A DNA stretch of 64,000 bases from Paraburkholderia franconis (GCF_009362735.1 NZ_WHNP01000007.1:124001-188000); one strand, 5' to 3'. Shown: positions 37,963-48,498, counted from the first letter of the stretch. The notes: a model not told the origin generated them from the letters alone. Numbers and translations: made by a program.

Positions 37963-39210
37963 ATGCCCGTGTGGCCCCCTGACTACCCCGCTGCCAAAGC
38001 TTCAGCGCGTATTTCCCCTACTTCCGTTTCCGCTTCGTCGGCACGTTCGCCGGATCAGCCCACACCTCTGTTAGGCAATCTGACACCGTCGCAATTCATG
38101 CGACGGTACTGGCAGAAAAAGCCCCTTCTGATCCGCCAGGCGATCCCCGACATCGTCGCGCCGCTGGCGCGCGACGAGCTGTTCGAACTCGCCGATCAGG
38201 ACGACGTCGAATCGCGCCTCATCACGCATTTTCGCAACAAGTGGCAGCTCGAGCATGGTCCGTTTGCTGCAGACGAACTGCCATCCGTCAAGCAACGTGC
38301 GTGGACACTTCTCGTGCAAGGCGTCGATCTGCATAACGACCGCGGGCGCGCCTTGCTTGACCGCTTTCGTTTCGTGCCCGACGCACGCCTCGACGATCTG
38401 ATGATTTCGTACGCGACGGACGGCGGTGGCGTCGGCCCTCACTTCGATTCCTACGACGTCTTTCTGTTGCAGGTCCATGGCAGACGACGCTGGCGCATCG
38501 GCGCGCAGCGCGATCTGTCGTTGCAGCCGGGCCTGCCGTTGAAGGTCCTCCAACACTTCGAGCCGGAAGAGGAATGGGTGCTGGAGCCAGGGGACATGCT
38601 TTACCTGCCGCCGCATATCGCGCATGACGGTGTCGCGCAAGGCGAATGCATGACCTGCTCGATCGGCTTTCGCGCGCCCTCCACGAGCGAACTGGCTGCG
38701 CAGTTCCTCTACTACCTCGCCGAACGCGGTGAGGCACATGCGTCGCCAAATGGTTCCGCGCTCTATCGCGATCCGCAGCAACCCGCAGTCGAACGCCCGG
38801 CGCAACTGCCTCCGGCGCTGGTCGACCGTGTGGGTGCGATCCTTGCTAGGGTCGACTGGAGCGATAAGGACGTCTCGTCGTTCCTCGGCACCTATCTGAG
38901 CGAGCCGAAGCCGAGCGTCGTGTTCGATCCGCCTGAACGTCCGCTCGATGAAGCGCGTTTCGTCAGGCGCGCGATGAAGGAAGGCGTGCGGCTCGACCGT
39001 AAAACTGTGCTGCTTTACGACAACCGCTCTTATTATCTAAATGGAGAAGAAAGCAGGCTTGCAGGCGTGAAAAACTGGGTGATTGAACTCGCCGACAACC
39101 GCTCTCTGAGTGCGAAACGCTTTGTAACACTCTCACCGCAATCGTCGATGACAGCACTACTTCACGAGTGGTATCGTGCGGGCTGGATACAGATGGGTGA
39201 ACTGCGATAA
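37963..39210 (+). CDS. roxA: Cupin/JmjC ribosomal protein oxygenase (YcfD/RoxA-like)
   Basis: A 415-residue 2-oxoglutarate/Fe(II) oxygenase of the YcfD family, which hydroxylates an arginine of ribosomal protein L16 in E. coli. The metal-binding HxD is in GPHFDSYDVFLLQV and the distal His in LPPHIAHDGV. MRRYWQKKPLLIRQA is the typical start of the JmjC fold. The C-terminal winged-helix dimerisation part is present, so the length fits. About 35 poorly conserved residues precede the domain. It is divergent from slyD, with only 32 bases between the start codons. Confidence 0.9.
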   Translation: MPVWPPDYPAAKASARISPTSVSASSARSPDQPTPLLGNLTPSQFMRRYWQKKPLLIRQAIPDIVAPLARDELFELADQDDVESRLITHFRNKWQLEHGPFAADELPSVKQRAWTLLVQGVDLHNDRGRALLDRFRFVPDARLDDLMISYATDGGGVGPHFDSYDVFLLQVHGRRRWRIGAQRDLSLQPGLPLKVLQHFEPEEEWVLEPGDMLYLPPHIAHDGVAQGECMTCSIGFRAPSTSELAAQFLYYLAERGEAHASPNGSALYRDPQQPAVERPAQLPPALVDRVGAILARVDWSDKDVSSFLGTYLSEPKPSVVFDPPERPLDEARFVRRAMKEGVRLDRKTVLLYDNRSYYLNGEESRLAGVKNWVIELADNRSLSAKRFVTLSPQSSMTALLHEWYRAGWIQMGELR

Positions 39211-39277
39211 GATTCGCTCCGCTGTTATACCGTATAGCGAAAAATTGTCTGAGAAAGACAACGTATTGGCCCCGGAT

Positions 39278-39309
39278 TTGTCGACGGTCGATACGAAAGT
39301 GCATATAAT
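39278..39309 (+). promoter_or_regulatory. Candidate promoter of the Ala-rich lipoprotein gene
   Basis: A consensus TATAAT at 39304-39309 follows TTGTCG at 39278-39283 with a long (20-base) spacer. It lies about 130 bases before the lipoprotein start. The -10 box is perfect, the -35 box uncertain. Confidence 0.55.
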
Positions 39310-39441
39310 TTCCGCCCAAGCCGTAGGGAAGATTCACGCTCATGAAGTGCGGTCTCCACCAGCGGCCCAGGTCGGTGTTGGAGCACATTACCGGTATTAT
39401 TTTGCGCTGTTGCTTACCTTTAACCATAAAAGGACGTGATC

Positions 39442-39717
39442 ATGAAGAAATCCCTCCTCGTAGCATCCCTGTTGGCAGCTGTGGCACTGGCTGCATGCAA
39501 CAAGAGCAGCGACCAGGCGGCTGCCCCGGCTAGCGACGCTGCTGCTGCTTCGGCACCGGCTGCTGCTGCTTCGGATACGGGCGCTGCTGCTTCGGGCGCT
39601 GCTGCTGCGAGCGAAGCCCCCGCTTCGGCACCGGCTGCTGCTGCTTCGGACGCAGGCGCTGCCGCTTCGGACGCTGCTGCATCGGCAGCTGCTCCGGCTT
39701 CGGGCGCAAGCCAGTAA
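39442..39717 (+). CDS. Small Ala/Ser-rich lipoprotein with internal repeats
   Basis: A 91-residue lipoprotein. The signal MKKSLLVASLLAAVALAAC ends in a lipobox LAAC with Cys19. The mature part is almost only Ala, Ser, Pro, Gly and Asp. The stretch ASAPAAAASDTGAAAS is repeated as ASAPAAAASDAGAAAS 25 residues later, and the DNA also repeats at 75 bases. A strong AAAGGA site precedes ATG 39442. Promoter and terminator make it a single-gene unit. Such Ala-rich lipoproteins are common in Burkholderia; whether it faces the wall or surface is unknown. Confidence 0.82.
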   Translation: MKKSLLVASLLAAVALAACNKSSDQAAAPASDAAAASAPAAAASDTGAAASGAAAASEAPASAPAAAASDAGAAASDAAASAAAPASGASQ

Positions 39718-39790
39718 GCTGTAGCACAGGGTTCGTCCTCTGGGCGAAAACTGCAATGGGAGGTCCACAGGACTTCCCGGGCGAAAAAAC

Positions 39791-39828
39791 AAAACGCCAC
39801 GGATTTCAGTCCGTGGCGTTTTGTTTTA
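39791..39828. terminator. Terminator after the lipoprotein gene
   Basis: AAAACGCCACGGA (39791-39803) and TCCGTGGCGTTTT (39810-39822) are perfect complements around a six-base loop. TTGTTTT follows on the plus strand and a similar T-rich tail on the minus strand. It may also serve the convergent helicase gene. Confidence 0.9.
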
Positions 39829-39998
39829 TACACCGTCTTTTATATCGAGATTATTCCGCTTGCATGTATTCGATGCATTTCGACTTGTATTTGAACTTGA
39901 AGTGAATTCAACCGGCGACGCGTCGAATTGCCTTCATCGCAATTACGCGCTCGTTGCATCGGCAACATCGTGTATCGATGCAACGAGCCTCTAGCGCT

Positions 39999-42275
39999 TC
40001 ACTGGGCCTGCGCGTTCTCTTCGAAGAACTCCCGCACCACATCGAGCTCCCGCGTCCGCTTGAAGGGCGGCAGGCTTTGCCATATACGCCGTCCGTACGG
40101 TTTGTCGACGAGACGCGTATCGCAGATCATCAGCACGCCGCGATCGGTCTCCGAGCGAATCAGGCGCCCTGCGCCCTGCTTGAGCGTAATGACCGCCTGC
40201 GGCAGCTGATGGACGGCAAACGGGCTCAAGCCTTTCTTCGTCAATGCATCGAGCCGCGCGGACAACACGGGGTCGTCAGGCGGCGCGAACGGCAGCTTGT
40301 CGATGATCACAAGCGACAGCGCATCGCCGCGCACATCGACGCCTTCCCAGAAGCTCTGACTGCCCACGAGAATCGCATTTCCGTACGAACGGAAACGATC
40401 GAGCAGTTCCGTGCGGCTCGCATCGCCCTGCACGAGCAGCGGCATGTTCCAGCTGCGCGATTCGATGATGTCGCGCAGCTTCGATGCGATGCGATCGACG
40501 GCACGCAGCGTCGTGCACAGCATGAACACGCCGCCACCCGACGCTTCGATCGCCGGTAACGCTGCGTCGAACACGGCGTCGGTGAACATCGGCGACGACG
40601 GCTGCGGCAGGTTGCGCGGCACGTACAACAGGCCCTGCGTGCCGTAGTCGAACGGACTGGGCAGCGTCATCGAGCGACGCGCGTTCAGGCCCATCTGCGC
40701 CGCATAGTGGGTGAAGTCGCCGCGCACCGAAAGCGTCGCCGACGTGAAGACCCACGCGCGCGGCACGCCCGCACGCTGCTTCGCGAAGATCGGCGCGACC
40801 GACAGCGGCGTCTCATGCAGTTGCACGGTATGCGAGAACACTTCGATCCAGCGAACCTTTTCGTTCGGATCATTCGCATCGCTCGCCTGCGACGCCGAAC
40901 CGGACGCCGCATCGCGCTCGGTCGCGGTCGGCGGCGTCGTCCAGCCCGCCAACACATCCTGCAACTCGCGCGCGCGACGCAATAGCGCCCCAAGCGACTC
41001 CGCTCGCTCCGATTGCCCCGCCAGCGCACCGGCGAGCGCATCGAGTTCGGTTTCGACGGCTTCGAGCGCGGGGAATAGCGGATGATCGTCAGGCAGTTGC
41101 CCGATCGACAGACGCACCGAATCTTCCTTGAACGCGAGCCGCAGATCGCGCGCCGAGCGTTCGAGCGCCGCGCCGAGCTTCACCCAGTCGACGGCATCGC
41201 GCGCGTGGCCGAGACCTTCGGCGACCGAGTCCCGCGCGAGTTCGAGGAACTGCGTCGTCGAGAGCGTCTCGCCGAAAAAGAGCGTCGCGGTTTCAGGCAG
41301 CTGATGCGCTTCGTCGAAGATGACCGTGTTCGCCGTCGGCAGCAGCTCGGCCATGCCCGTGTCGCGCAACATGATGTCGGCGAAAAACAGATGGTGATTG
41401 ACGACGACGATATCGGCCTGCTGCGCCTCGCGGCGCGCCTGCATCACGAAGCAGTCCTTGTAATGCGGACATTCCTGGCCGAGGCAGTTGTCGCGCGTCG
41501 ACGTCACCATCGGCCACACGGCCGCCGTCTCCGGCACGCTCGCGAGTTCGGCCTTGTCGCCCGTACGCGTGATCTTCGCGAAGCGGATGATGTCCTGCAG
41601 ATACGACGTTTCTTGCCGCGACGGCAGACGTCCGTTGTCCGCCGTGCGTTGCAGATAGTAGTGGCAAAGATAGTTCGCGCGGCCCTTCAGCATCGCGACG
41701 GTGACGGGCACCGCGAGCGCATCGCGCACAGTCGGAATGTCGCGCTGATAGAGCTGGTCCTGCAGGTGCTTCGTGCCCGTCGAGACGATGACCTTGCCGC
41801 CCCACAGCATCGCGGGCACGAGGTACGCATAGGTCTTGCCCGTGCCCGTCCCGGCCTCGACGATCAGCGTGTTCTCGCCGCCGTCCACATTGGCGTCCGT
41901 CGGCGCGGCATCGTCCGTCGCCGCAGCCGATGCGGATGCCGGCTGCTGCAGCCGCCGCGCCGGGCGCTTCTGCGCTTCGAACATCGCGGGCTCGGGCATC
42001 GCGCGGCCCGACGCTTCCATCGCGGCCGCAACCGCGCGTGACATTTCGATCTGCGACGCGCGCGGCCGATAGCCGTCGATCTGGCGGGCGAGCAGCCCGT
42101 CGGCGGCGAAGATATCGGCGAGTTCGGACGAGCGCTTGTGACTCAGCGACGCGACCAGCGCGCCGCCGCCCGCTGCGGATTTTGCGGCGCGCTCGTCGCG
42201 TGCCGGCGCGTCGTCGGAGGGCGTCGCGCGCGAAGAAGATTGAAGCGGTGAATTCAAGGCAAGCGTTTCCTGCAA
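39999..42275 (-). CDS. DinG/YoaA-like ATP-dependent DNA helicase
   Basis: A 758-residue superfamily 2 helicase of the XPD/DinG class, unwinding DNA 5' to 3', probably in repair of damaged or R-loop structures. Walker A is VEAGTGTGKTYAYL near residue 140 and the DEAH box VIFDEAHQLPE near 315. Four cysteines between them (YLCHYY, then CLGQECPHYKDC) fit a 4Fe-4S cluster. GSQSFWEGVDVRGD and QGAGRLIRSETDRG are the C-terminal helicase motifs. The N-terminal 60 residues are low in complexity, and an Ala-rich insert precedes Walker A. The Fe-S cysteines favour the YoaA/DinG group; which one is open. Confidence 0.9.
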   Translation of the reverse strand: MQETLALNSPLQSSSRATPSDDAPARDERAAKSAAGGGALVASLSHKRSSELADIFAADGLLARQIDGYRPRASQIEMSRAVAAAMEASGRAMPEPAMFEAQKRPARRLQQPASASAAATDDAAPTDANVDGGENTLIVEAGTGTGKTYAYLVPAMLWGGKVIVSTGTKHLQDQLYQRDIPTVRDALAVPVTVAMLKGRANYLCHYYLQRTADNGRLPSRQETSYLQDIIRFAKITRTGDKAELASVPETAAVWPMVTSTRDNCLGQECPHYKDCFVMQARREAQQADIVVVNHHLFFADIMLRDTGMAELLPTANTVIFDEAHQLPETATLFFGETLSTTQFLELARDSVAEGLGHARDAVDWVKLGAALERSARDLRLAFKEDSVRLSIGQLPDDHPLFPALEAVETELDALAGALAGQSERAESLGALLRRARELQDVLAGWTTPPTATERDAASGSASQASDANDPNEKVRWIEVFSHTVQLHETPLSVAPIFAKQRAGVPRAWVFTSATLSVRGDFTHYAAQMGLNARRSMTLPSPFDYGTQGLLYVPRNLPQPSSPMFTDAVFDAALPAIEASGGGVFMLCTTLRAVDRIASKLRDIIESRSWNMPLLVQGDASRTELLDRFRSYGNAILVGSQSFWEGVDVRGDALSLVIIDKLPFAPPDDPVLSARLDALTKKGLSPFAVHQLPQAVITLKQGAGRLIRSETDRGVLMICDTRLVDKPYGRRIWQSLPPFKRTRELDVVREFFEENAQAQ

Positions 42276-42326
42276 AGTCGGGCGCGCTACGAACTGGACG
42301 CGGCCGGCGCCTGCCTGGCCGCTGTG

Positions 42327-42545
42327 TCAGCTGCGCGCTTCCGGTTCAAGCTGCAATTGCAGCAAGATGATGGTGTCCTTGACCTTGAGTTTGCGCTTTT
42401 TCAGGCGCTGTATCTCGAGGTCGTCGATGCCGGATTCCTCGGACATTCGGTCGATCAACCGATCAAGTCCGCTGTGCTCCGATTCGAGTTGCAGAATGCG
42501 GTCGCGCAGTGTGTCCGAGTTGATGACGCGATGATGGTCGCGCAT
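42327..42545 (-). CDS. DUF465 (YdcH-like) small coiled-coil protein
   Basis: A 72-residue protein, almost entirely helical, matching the DUF465/YdcH family by its pattern of HxxxIxxL heptads and the RLKKRKLKVKDTI segment near the C-terminus. Its function is unknown. It lies 51 bases from the helicase gene in the same direction. Length and start (MRDHHRVINSD) fit the family. Confidence 0.88.
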   Translation of the reverse strand: MRDHHRVINSDTLRDRILQLESEHSGLDRLIDRMSEESGIDDLEIQRLKKRKLKVKDTIILLQLQLEPEARS

Positions 42546-42661
42546 GCTCGCCTCCTCTTTCGAAATGGCGAAGGCCGCGTCGTGCAGTCGCTCCGCTCGA
42601 GGTTGCTGTCCGGCCTGAAACGCGTTACGGCTGATGATGCTCGCTGCTGACTACCTGTTGC

Positions 42662-43693
42662 TTACTGCTGCGGTTGCTGCTTCTGTTGCTGGTCGAGTTG
42701 CTGTTGCTGCTTCGCCTGCTCTTCCTGCTTCTGTTTGGCCTTCTCGGCGGCCTGCTTCTGGCGCGCCTCGACGTCGGCCTGGTGCTGCGCGGCGTCGCTC
42801 TGCTTCTGCTCGAAGCGCTGCTGCTTCTCGGCACGCTCCTGCGCCTTCTGCGCCGCCTGCCGGTGCGCCTCGTCGAGCTTGCGCTGGAACTCGGCCTGCT
42901 TCGCGTCATAGGCCTTCTGGTTCGCCGCCGCCTGCGACGGCGAGATGCCCCGCTGCGCCTGGTCGATCGCGTGCTGTTGCTGCTTCTGCTGAAAAGCCTT
43001 CTCGTTCGCTGCGCGCTGCGGCGCTTCCGCTTCGCGCTGCGCCTGATTCAGCTGATGCTGGCGCTGCTTCTCGTCGTAAGCCTGCGCGTTGCGCGCGTCC
43101 TGCGCGGCGCGCGCGGGCGCGTCGGCTTCGTTTTGCGCGCGCTTGATCGCCGCCTGCTCGTCGCGTTGACGCGCATGCTCGACGCGCTTTTCGTCGTCGA
43201 GCGCGAGCTGTTCCTTGCGGATATCGGCAGCGACGACACGCATGTCGTCACGCGCCGAGTTCAGGCAGTGATTGACGAAAAACTTGCTGTAGCAGTTGTG
43301 CTGCGCAACGGCGTAACGGTAGTTGTTCTCCGCCGTGCGGGCATCGAGCGCTTTTTGCCGCGCATCGAAGTCGTTCGCTGCGGGAGCTTGCGAGTCTGCG
43401 TCCTTACCCTTCGCGGGCACGCCCGATGCACCGCCGGGCAATGCGGCATCAGCAGCGGCATCCGAAGCGGCAACGATCATAGGTGCCGCCGCGGAAGTCT
43501 GCTGCGCGACGGCCGGCGCGGCGACGGCAAATGCAAGCGACGCCGCAACCACGACGCGCCGGGCGATAGCGACGAACCCGAAGGCAATCGGAGCAATCTG
43601 CGGCCCGAAGACGGGCAATGCGAGCGGAGATCGGCGTGGAGATCCGAACGAAATGCGGGAGGTCGGCAACGTCGTAGATGGGCAACGGAACAT
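42662..43693 (-). CDS. Exported Gln/Ala-rich coiled-coil protein with three tandem repeats
   Basis: A protein of about 343 residues that I do not recognise. A long N-region leads to a hydrophobic signal (VVVAASLAFAVAAPAVAQ), so the true start may be further in than ATG 43693. The mature part has a Cys pair (HNCYSKFFVNHCL, residues about 132-140) that could form a disulfide. A charged, Gln/Ala-rich helical region follows, running to the C-terminus. Within it three units of about 28 residues follow each other (NQAQREAEAPQRAANEKAF, DQAQRGISPSQAAANQKAY and an earlier, longer one). The end is poly-Gln/Lys. It looks like a periplasmic coiled-coil or wall-spanning protein; that role is inference. 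It is divergent from tex. Confidence 0.7.
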   Translation of the reverse strand: MFRCPSTTLPTSRISFGSPRRSPLALPVFGPQIAPIAFGFVAIARRVVVAASLAFAVAAPAVAQQTSAAAPMIVAASDAAADAALPGGASGVPAKGKDADSQAPAANDFDARQKALDARTAENNYRYAVAQHNCYSKFFVNHCLNSARDDMRVVAADIRKEQLALDDEKRVEHARQRDEQAAIKRAQNEADAPARAAQDARNAQAYDEKQRQHQLNQAQREAEAPQRAANEKAFQQKQQQHAIDQAQRGISPSQAAANQKAYDAKQAEFQRKLDEAHRQAAQKAQERAEKQQRFEQKQSDAAQHQADVEARQKQAAEKAKQKQEEQAKQQQQLDQQQKQQPQQ

Positions 43694-43717
43694 GCCTGAA
43701 ATTCTATCACCCCACGG

Positions 43718-43745
43718 TTGAGCGCTCGGCCATTTATGGCAAAAT
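43718..43745 (+). promoter_or_regulatory. Candidate promoter of tex
   Basis: TTGAGC (43718-43723), a 16-base spacer and CAAAAT (43740-43745) lie about 110 bases before the tex start. The boxes are moderate matches; support is spacing and position only. Confidence 0.35.
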
Positions 43746-43855
43746 GCCCCGCTCCAGCAAGCTTTCACGAGCTTTAGCGACCTTTCAGCAATCCGGCCGC
43801 CTCGCCTGCGCGCAGGTGGGCCACCAGTCGAATCCGGCAGGAACATCAAGACCCT

Positions 43856-46195
43856 ATGACGGACACCGTAGCACTCAAGATCGTACAGCGCATTGCCACC
43901 GAACTGACCGTCCAGCCGCGCCAGGTCGCGGCAGCGGTGGGACTACTCGATGAAGGAGCGACCGTTCCGTTCATCGCCCGGTACCGCAAGGAAGTCACCG
44001 GCAATCTCGACGACACGCAACTGCGCACGCTCGAAGAACGCCTGCTGTATCTGCGCGAACTCGAAGACCGCCGCGCCGCGATCATCGCGAGCATCGACGA
44101 ACAGGGCAAGCTGACGGACGAGCTGCGCGCCGCGATCGAAGGCGCCGACAGCAAGCAGGTGCTCGAAGACCTCTATCTGCCGTACAAGCCGAAGCGCCGC
44201 ACGCGCGCGCAGATCGCCCGCGAAGCCGGCCTGCAGCCGCTCGCCGACGCGCTGCTCGCGAACCCGCTGCTCGATCCGCAGACGGAAGCCGCGCAATATG
44301 TCGATGCCGAAAAAGGTGTCGCCGATGTCAAGGCCGCGCTCGACGGCGCGCGCGACATCCTCTCGGAGCAGTTCGGCGAAACGGCGGAACTGCTCGGCAA
44401 GCTGCGCGACTATCTGTTCAACCAGGGCGTGTTGGTGTCGACGGTGGTCGAAGGCAAGGAAGGCGAAGAAGGCGAGAAGTTCCGCGACTACTACGACTAT
44501 TCGGAAACGATCCGCACCGTGCCGTCGCACCGCGCGCTCGCTCTTTTCCGCGGGCGCAATGCAGGCGTCCTGATGATCAAGCTCGGCCTCGGGGAAGAGC
44601 TCGACGCGCAGGTGCCGCATCCGGGCGAAGCGATGATCGCGCGCCACTTCGGCATCGCGAATCAGGGCCGCCCCGCCGACAAGTGGCTCTCGGACGTATG
44701 CCGCTGGTGCTGGCGCGTGAAGGTGCAACCGCACATCGAAAACGAACTGCTGACGAATCTGCGCGAGGAAGCCGAAAGCGAAGCGATCCGCGTGTTCGCG
44801 CGCAATCTGAAGGATCTGCTGCTCGCCGCGCCGGCGGGCCCGAAAGCCGTGATCGGACTCGATCCGGGCCTGCGCACGGGCGTGAAGGTCGCCGTCGTCG
44901 ATCGCACGGGCAAGCTGCTCGCCACCGATACGATCTACCCGCACGAGCCGCGCCGCGACTGGGACGGCTCGCTCGCGAAGCTCGCGCGCATCGCCGCGCA
45001 GACGCAGGCGGAACTGATCAGCATCGGCAACGGCACGGCATCGCGCGAAACGGACAAGCTCGCGAGCGAACTGATCTCACGCCACCCTGAGCTGAAGCTG
45101 CAGAAGATCGTCGTGTCGGAAGCGGGCGCTTCCGTCTACTCGGCGTCGGAACTGGCGGCGAAGGAATTTCCGGAACTGGACGTGTCGCTGCGCGGCGCCG
45201 TGTCGATCGCACGCCGTCTGCAGGACCCGCTCGCCGAGCTCGTGAAGATCGAGCCGAAGGCAATCGGCGTCGGCCAGTATCAGCACGACGTGAACCAGCG
45301 CGAACTCGCGCGCTCGCTCGATGCCGTCGTCGAGGACTGCGTGAACGCCGTCGGCGTGGACGCGAACACGGCTTCCGTCGCGCTGCTCGCGCGCGTGTCC
45401 GGCCTGAACGCGACGCTCGCGCGCAACATCGTCGATTACCGCGACGCGAACGGTCCGTTCCCGACGCGCGACCATCTGCGCAAGGTTCCGCGTCTCGGCG
45501 ACAAGACCTTCGAACAGGCCGCCGGCTTTCTGCGCATCAACGGCGGCGAGAACCCGCTCGATCGCTCGTCGGTGCACCCGGAAGCGTATCCCGTCGTCGA
45601 ACGGATGCTCGCGAAGATCAGCAAGAACATCGGCGAAGTGCTCGGCAATCGAGACGCGCTCGGCAAACTGTCGCCCACCGAGTTCGTCGACGATCGCTTC
45701 GGTCTGCCGACCGTGCGCGACATTCTTTCAGAGCTCGAAAAGCCCGGCCGCGACCCGCGTCCCGAGTTCAAGACCGCGACGTTCCGCGATGGCGTCGAGA
45801 AGATTTCGGACCTGTCGCCCGGCATGGTGCTTGAAGGCGTCGTGACGAACGTCGCCGCGTTCGGCGCGTTCATCGATATCGGCGTGCATCAGGACGGTCT
45901 CGTGCACGTGTCGGCGATGTCGACGAAGTTCATCAAGGACCCGCACGAAGTCGTGAAGGCGGGGCAAATCGTCAAGGTGAAGGTGCTCGAAGTCGACGTG
46001 AAGCGCCAGCGCATTTCGCTGACGATGCGTCTCGACGACGACTTCTCGCCGGCTTCGGCGGCACGCACGGGCGGCCAGCAGGAGCGCAGCGGCATGGGCG
46101 GCCGTGCGGGCGCCGGCGGACGTCCGCAACAACGCTCGCGCGAGCCGGAGCCCGTCAACGCGATGGCGGCGGCGTTTGCAAAGCTGAAGCGTTAA
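43856..46195 (+). CDS. tex: Tex family RNA-binding transcription accessory protein
   Basis: A 779-residue Tex protein, a conserved nucleic-acid-binding factor related to Spt6 and needed for virulence or toxin control in several bacteria. The N-terminal helical part has [20 protein letters not shown] YqgF-like RNase H fold follows ([18 protein letters not shown] near residue 330). The helix-hairpin-helix region ([18 protein letters not shown]) and a C-terminal S1 domain ([20 protein letters not shown], from about residue 655) complete it. The tail after S1 is Gly/Arg-rich. Length is typical. A strong terminator follows. Confidence 0.96.
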   Translation: MTDTVALKIVQRIATELTVQPRQVAAAVGLLDEGATVPFIARYRKEVTGNLDDTQLRTLEERLLYLRELEDRRAAIIASIDEQGKLTDELRAAIEGADSKQVLEDLYLPYKPKRRTRAQIAREAGLQPLADALLANPLLDPQTEAAQYVDAEKGVADVKAALDGARDILSEQFGETAELLGKLRDYLFNQGVLVSTVVEGKEGEEGEKFRDYYDYSETIRTVPSHRALALFRGRNAGVLMIKLGLGEELDAQVPHPGEAMIARHFGIANQGRPADKWLSDVCRWCWRVKVQPHIENELLTNLREEAESEAIRVFARNLKDLLLAAPAGPKAVIGLDPGLRTGVKVAVVDRTGKLLATDTIYPHEPRRDWDGSLAKLARIAAQTQAELISIGNGTASRETDKLASELISRHPELKLQKIVVSEAGASVYSASELAAKEFPELDVSLRGAVSIARRLQDPLAELVKIEPKAIGVGQYQHDVNQRELARSLDAVVEDCVNAVGVDANTASVALLARVSGLNATLARNIVDYRDANGPFPTRDHLRKVPRLGDKTFEQAAGFLRINGGENPLDRSSVHPEAYPVVERMLAKISKNIGEVLGNRDALGKLSPTEFVDDRFGLPTVRDILSELEKPGRDPRPEFKTATFRDGVEKISDLSPGMVLEGVVTNVAAFGAFIDIGVHQDGLVHVSAMSTKFIKDPHEVVKAGQIVKVKVLEVDVKRQRISLTMRLDDDFSPASAARTGGQQERSGMGGRAGAGGRPQQRSREPEPVNAMAAAFAKLKR

Positions 46196-46281
46196 GCGCG
46201 TTTTCGTAGCGTCTGTTCGACGGTCGGCGGCATCGTATCTCGTTGCTGCCGATCGCATCGAAGCCAGCGCGCGAAACAAAA

Positions 46282-46323
46282 AACAAAAGGCCCACGCATG
46301 AAAATGCGTGGGCCTTTTGTTTT
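46282..46323. terminator. Bidirectional terminator between tex and kup
   Basis: AAAAGGCCCACGCAT (46285-46299) and ATGCGTGGGCCTTTT (46304-46318) are perfect complements around GAAA. GTTTTT follows on the plus strand and GTTTTTTGTTT on the minus strand, so it serves both convergent genes. Confidence 0.93.
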
Positions 46324-46367
46324 TGCCGATCAAGGCACCCCGCCTGACGCGGGGCGCACTCGCCCGA

Positions 46368-48254
46368 TCATATCTCGATCTTCGTCCCCAGCTCCACGAC
46401 GCGATTCGCGGGAATGCTAAAGAAATCCGTCGGCTTCGCGGCGTTCTGATGCATCCATGCGAACACGCGCTCGCGCCACACCGACATGCCCGGCAATTGC
46501 GTCGGCACCACCGTCTCGCGCGCAAGGAAGAACGACGTGTCCATCAGTTCGAACGACATGTCGTGCGTCACGCTGATCTGCTCGAGCACCGCCTTCACAT
46601 CGGGCGTTTCGTTGAACCCATACGCGGCCTTCACGAGGAACAGGCCACCGCCCACATCCTTGACGGTCAGCCGGTCCTTGTCGTCGACATAGGGAATATC
46701 GCGCGTGATGAACGTCAGGAAGATCGTGCGCTCGTGCAGCACCTTGTTGTGCTTGAGGTTGTGCAGCAGGCTCACGGGAACCAGCGTCGCGCTGCCCGTC
46801 AGATAGATCGCTGTGCCCGACACCCGATGCGGCGGATGCGCAAGCAGACCCTGCACGAAAGGCATCAGCGGAATGCCGTCTGCGGCCGTGCGCTCCTTCA
46901 CGATCATGCGGCCCTTGAACCACGTCATCAGCAGGAAGAACAGCAGCGCGCCGATGCAAAGCGGCAGCCAGCCGCCCTCCGCGACCTTGAGCAGGTTCGC
47001 GCCGAAGAAACCGAGGTCGACGATCATCAGCGCGGCGATGATCAGCGTCACGATGCCCTTGTTCCAGTTCCACACTTTCACCATCACGACGCTCGCGAGA
47101 ACCGTCGTGATCACCATCGTCGCCGTCACGGCGATACCGTACGCAGCGGCCAGATTATCCGAGCTCTTGAACGCGATGACGATGCACAGAATGATGAAGA
47201 GCAGCATCCAGTTGACGACGGGCACATAGATCTGTCCGATCGCAAGCTCCGACGTGTGCAGGATCTTCATGCGCGGCACGTAGCCGAGCTGGATCGCCTG
47301 GCTCGTCAGCGAATACGCGCCCGAAATCACCGCCTGCGACGCGATGACGGTTGCGACCGTCGACAGCACGACCAGCGGCAGCAACGCCCACTCCGGCGCG
47401 AGCAGATAGAACGGGTTTTCGATGGCCTTCGGGTCGTGCATCAGGAGCGCGCCCTGGCCGAAGTAGTTCAGCACCAGCGACGGCATCACGAGCGCGTACC
47501 ACGCACAGCGAATCGGCTTCGCGCCGAAGTGGCCCATGTCAGCGTAAAGCGCTTCGGCACCTGTCAGCACCAGCACGACCGAGCCGAGCACCACGTACGC
47601 CTGCAACACGTGCGCCGCCATGAACGAGACCGCGTAATACGGATTGAGCGCCTTGATGACCTCGGGCGACTGCACGATATGCGACAACCCGAGCACAGCC
47701 AGCGTGAGAAACCAGATCACCATGATGGGGCCGAACAGGCGGCCCACCATCGCCGTGCCGTGGCGCTGGATCCAGAACAGCAGCATCAGGATCACCATCG
47801 TGAGTGGCAACACCAGATGCGAGAGCTTGGGCGCGGCGATCTGAAGACCTTCGACGGCCGACATCACCGAAATGGCCGGCGTGATCACGGCGTCGCCGTA
47901 GAACATGCACGAGCCGAAGATGCCGAGCATCATCAGCAGGCCGGCCGCCTTGCTCTTCGCGTCGAACGAGCGCAGCGACAGCGCCATCAGCGCGAGCACG
48001 CCGCCCTCGCCGTTATTGTCGGCACGCATTACGAACATCACGTACTTGATGCTCACGACCACGATGATCGCCCAGAACAACAGCGAAATGACGCCGAGAA
48101 TGGAACTGTCAGTAAGGGGAATGCCGTGGGAGGGGCTGAAGGCTTCTTTCAGCGCATACAGCGGGCTGGTGCCGATGTCCCCGAAAACCACGCCGATCGC
48201 AGCAACTGCAAGCGATGGCAACGGCTGCTTCGGGACGTGATGATTGTTTGTCAT
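46368..48254 (-). CDS. kup: Low-affinity potassium transporter Kup
   Basis: A 628-residue potassium uptake protein of the KUP/HAK/KT family, the family's usual length. About twelve membrane helices fill the first 430 residues. [19 protein letters not shown] at the N-terminus is the family signature and [11 protein letters not shown] the second. The C-terminal 200 residues form the cytoplasmic domain. I chose ATG 48254 ([11 protein letters not shown]); the frame runs on to 48539 without similarity. It is separated from the purA unit by a terminator and about 300 bases, so it has its own promoter. Confidence 0.95.
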   Translation of the reverse strand: MTNNHHVPKQPLPSLAVAAIGVVFGDIGTSPLYALKEAFSPSHGIPLTDSSILGVISLLFWAIIVVVSIKYVMFVMRADNNGEGGVLALMALSLRSFDAKSKAAGLLMMLGIFGSCMFYGDAVITPAISVMSAVEGLQIAAPKLSHLVLPLTMVILMLLFWIQRHGTAMVGRLFGPIMVIWFLTLAVLGLSHIVQSPEVIKALNPYYAVSFMAAHVLQAYVVLGSVVLVLTGAEALYADMGHFGAKPIRCAWYALVMPSLVLNYFGQGALLMHDPKAIENPFYLLAPEWALLPLVVLSTVATVIASQAVISGAYSLTSQAIQLGYVPRMKILHTSELAIGQIYVPVVNWMLLFIILCIVIAFKSSDNLAAAYGIAVTATMVITTVLASVVMVKVWNWNKGIVTLIIAALMIVDLGFFGANLLKVAEGGWLPLCIGALLFFLLMTWFKGRMIVKERTAADGIPLMPFVQGLLAHPPHRVSGTAIYLTGSATLVPVSLLHNLKHNKVLHERTIFLTFITRDIPYVDDKDRLTVKDVGGGLFLVKAAYGFNETPDVKAVLEQISVTHDMSFELMDTSFFLARETVVPTQLPGMSVWRERVFAWMHQNAAKPTDFFSIPANRVVELGTKIEI

Positions 48255-48471
48255 AAACGCGAAAAGAATCCGTTCCTGAGCGGCAAAAACGAACGCTATT
48301 CTAAAGAATATGGGCGTCAAAGCCCACCATTCGACCCGTTGTGCAAACGCCACGTAGCAACGCTTCGTGAGAGCAGTGTAGCATCGCGCTCCCGCGCCGG
48401 CCGGGCATTCGCGCATGTCAATCGCGCGATTGTTAAATTCTTCCGCCTCGCCTTCGCCAGGTTTCAGACGA

Positions 48472-48498
48472 AAAAAAACGGAGCCACGAAGGGCTCCG
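48472..48498 (-). terminator. Terminator of the purA / phosphoribosyltransferase unit
   Basis: On the minus strand CGGAGCC (48492-48498) and GGCTCCG (48479-48485) pair around a six-base loop and are followed by TTTTTTTTC. It lies 54 bases after the phosphoribosyltransferase stop. Confidence 0.9.

Noticed and set aside
42890..43155. Repeats as a CRISPR or DNA-level tandem array
   Set aside because: The repetition is visible only in the protein and is imperfect; there are no spacers or conserved DNA repeat units.
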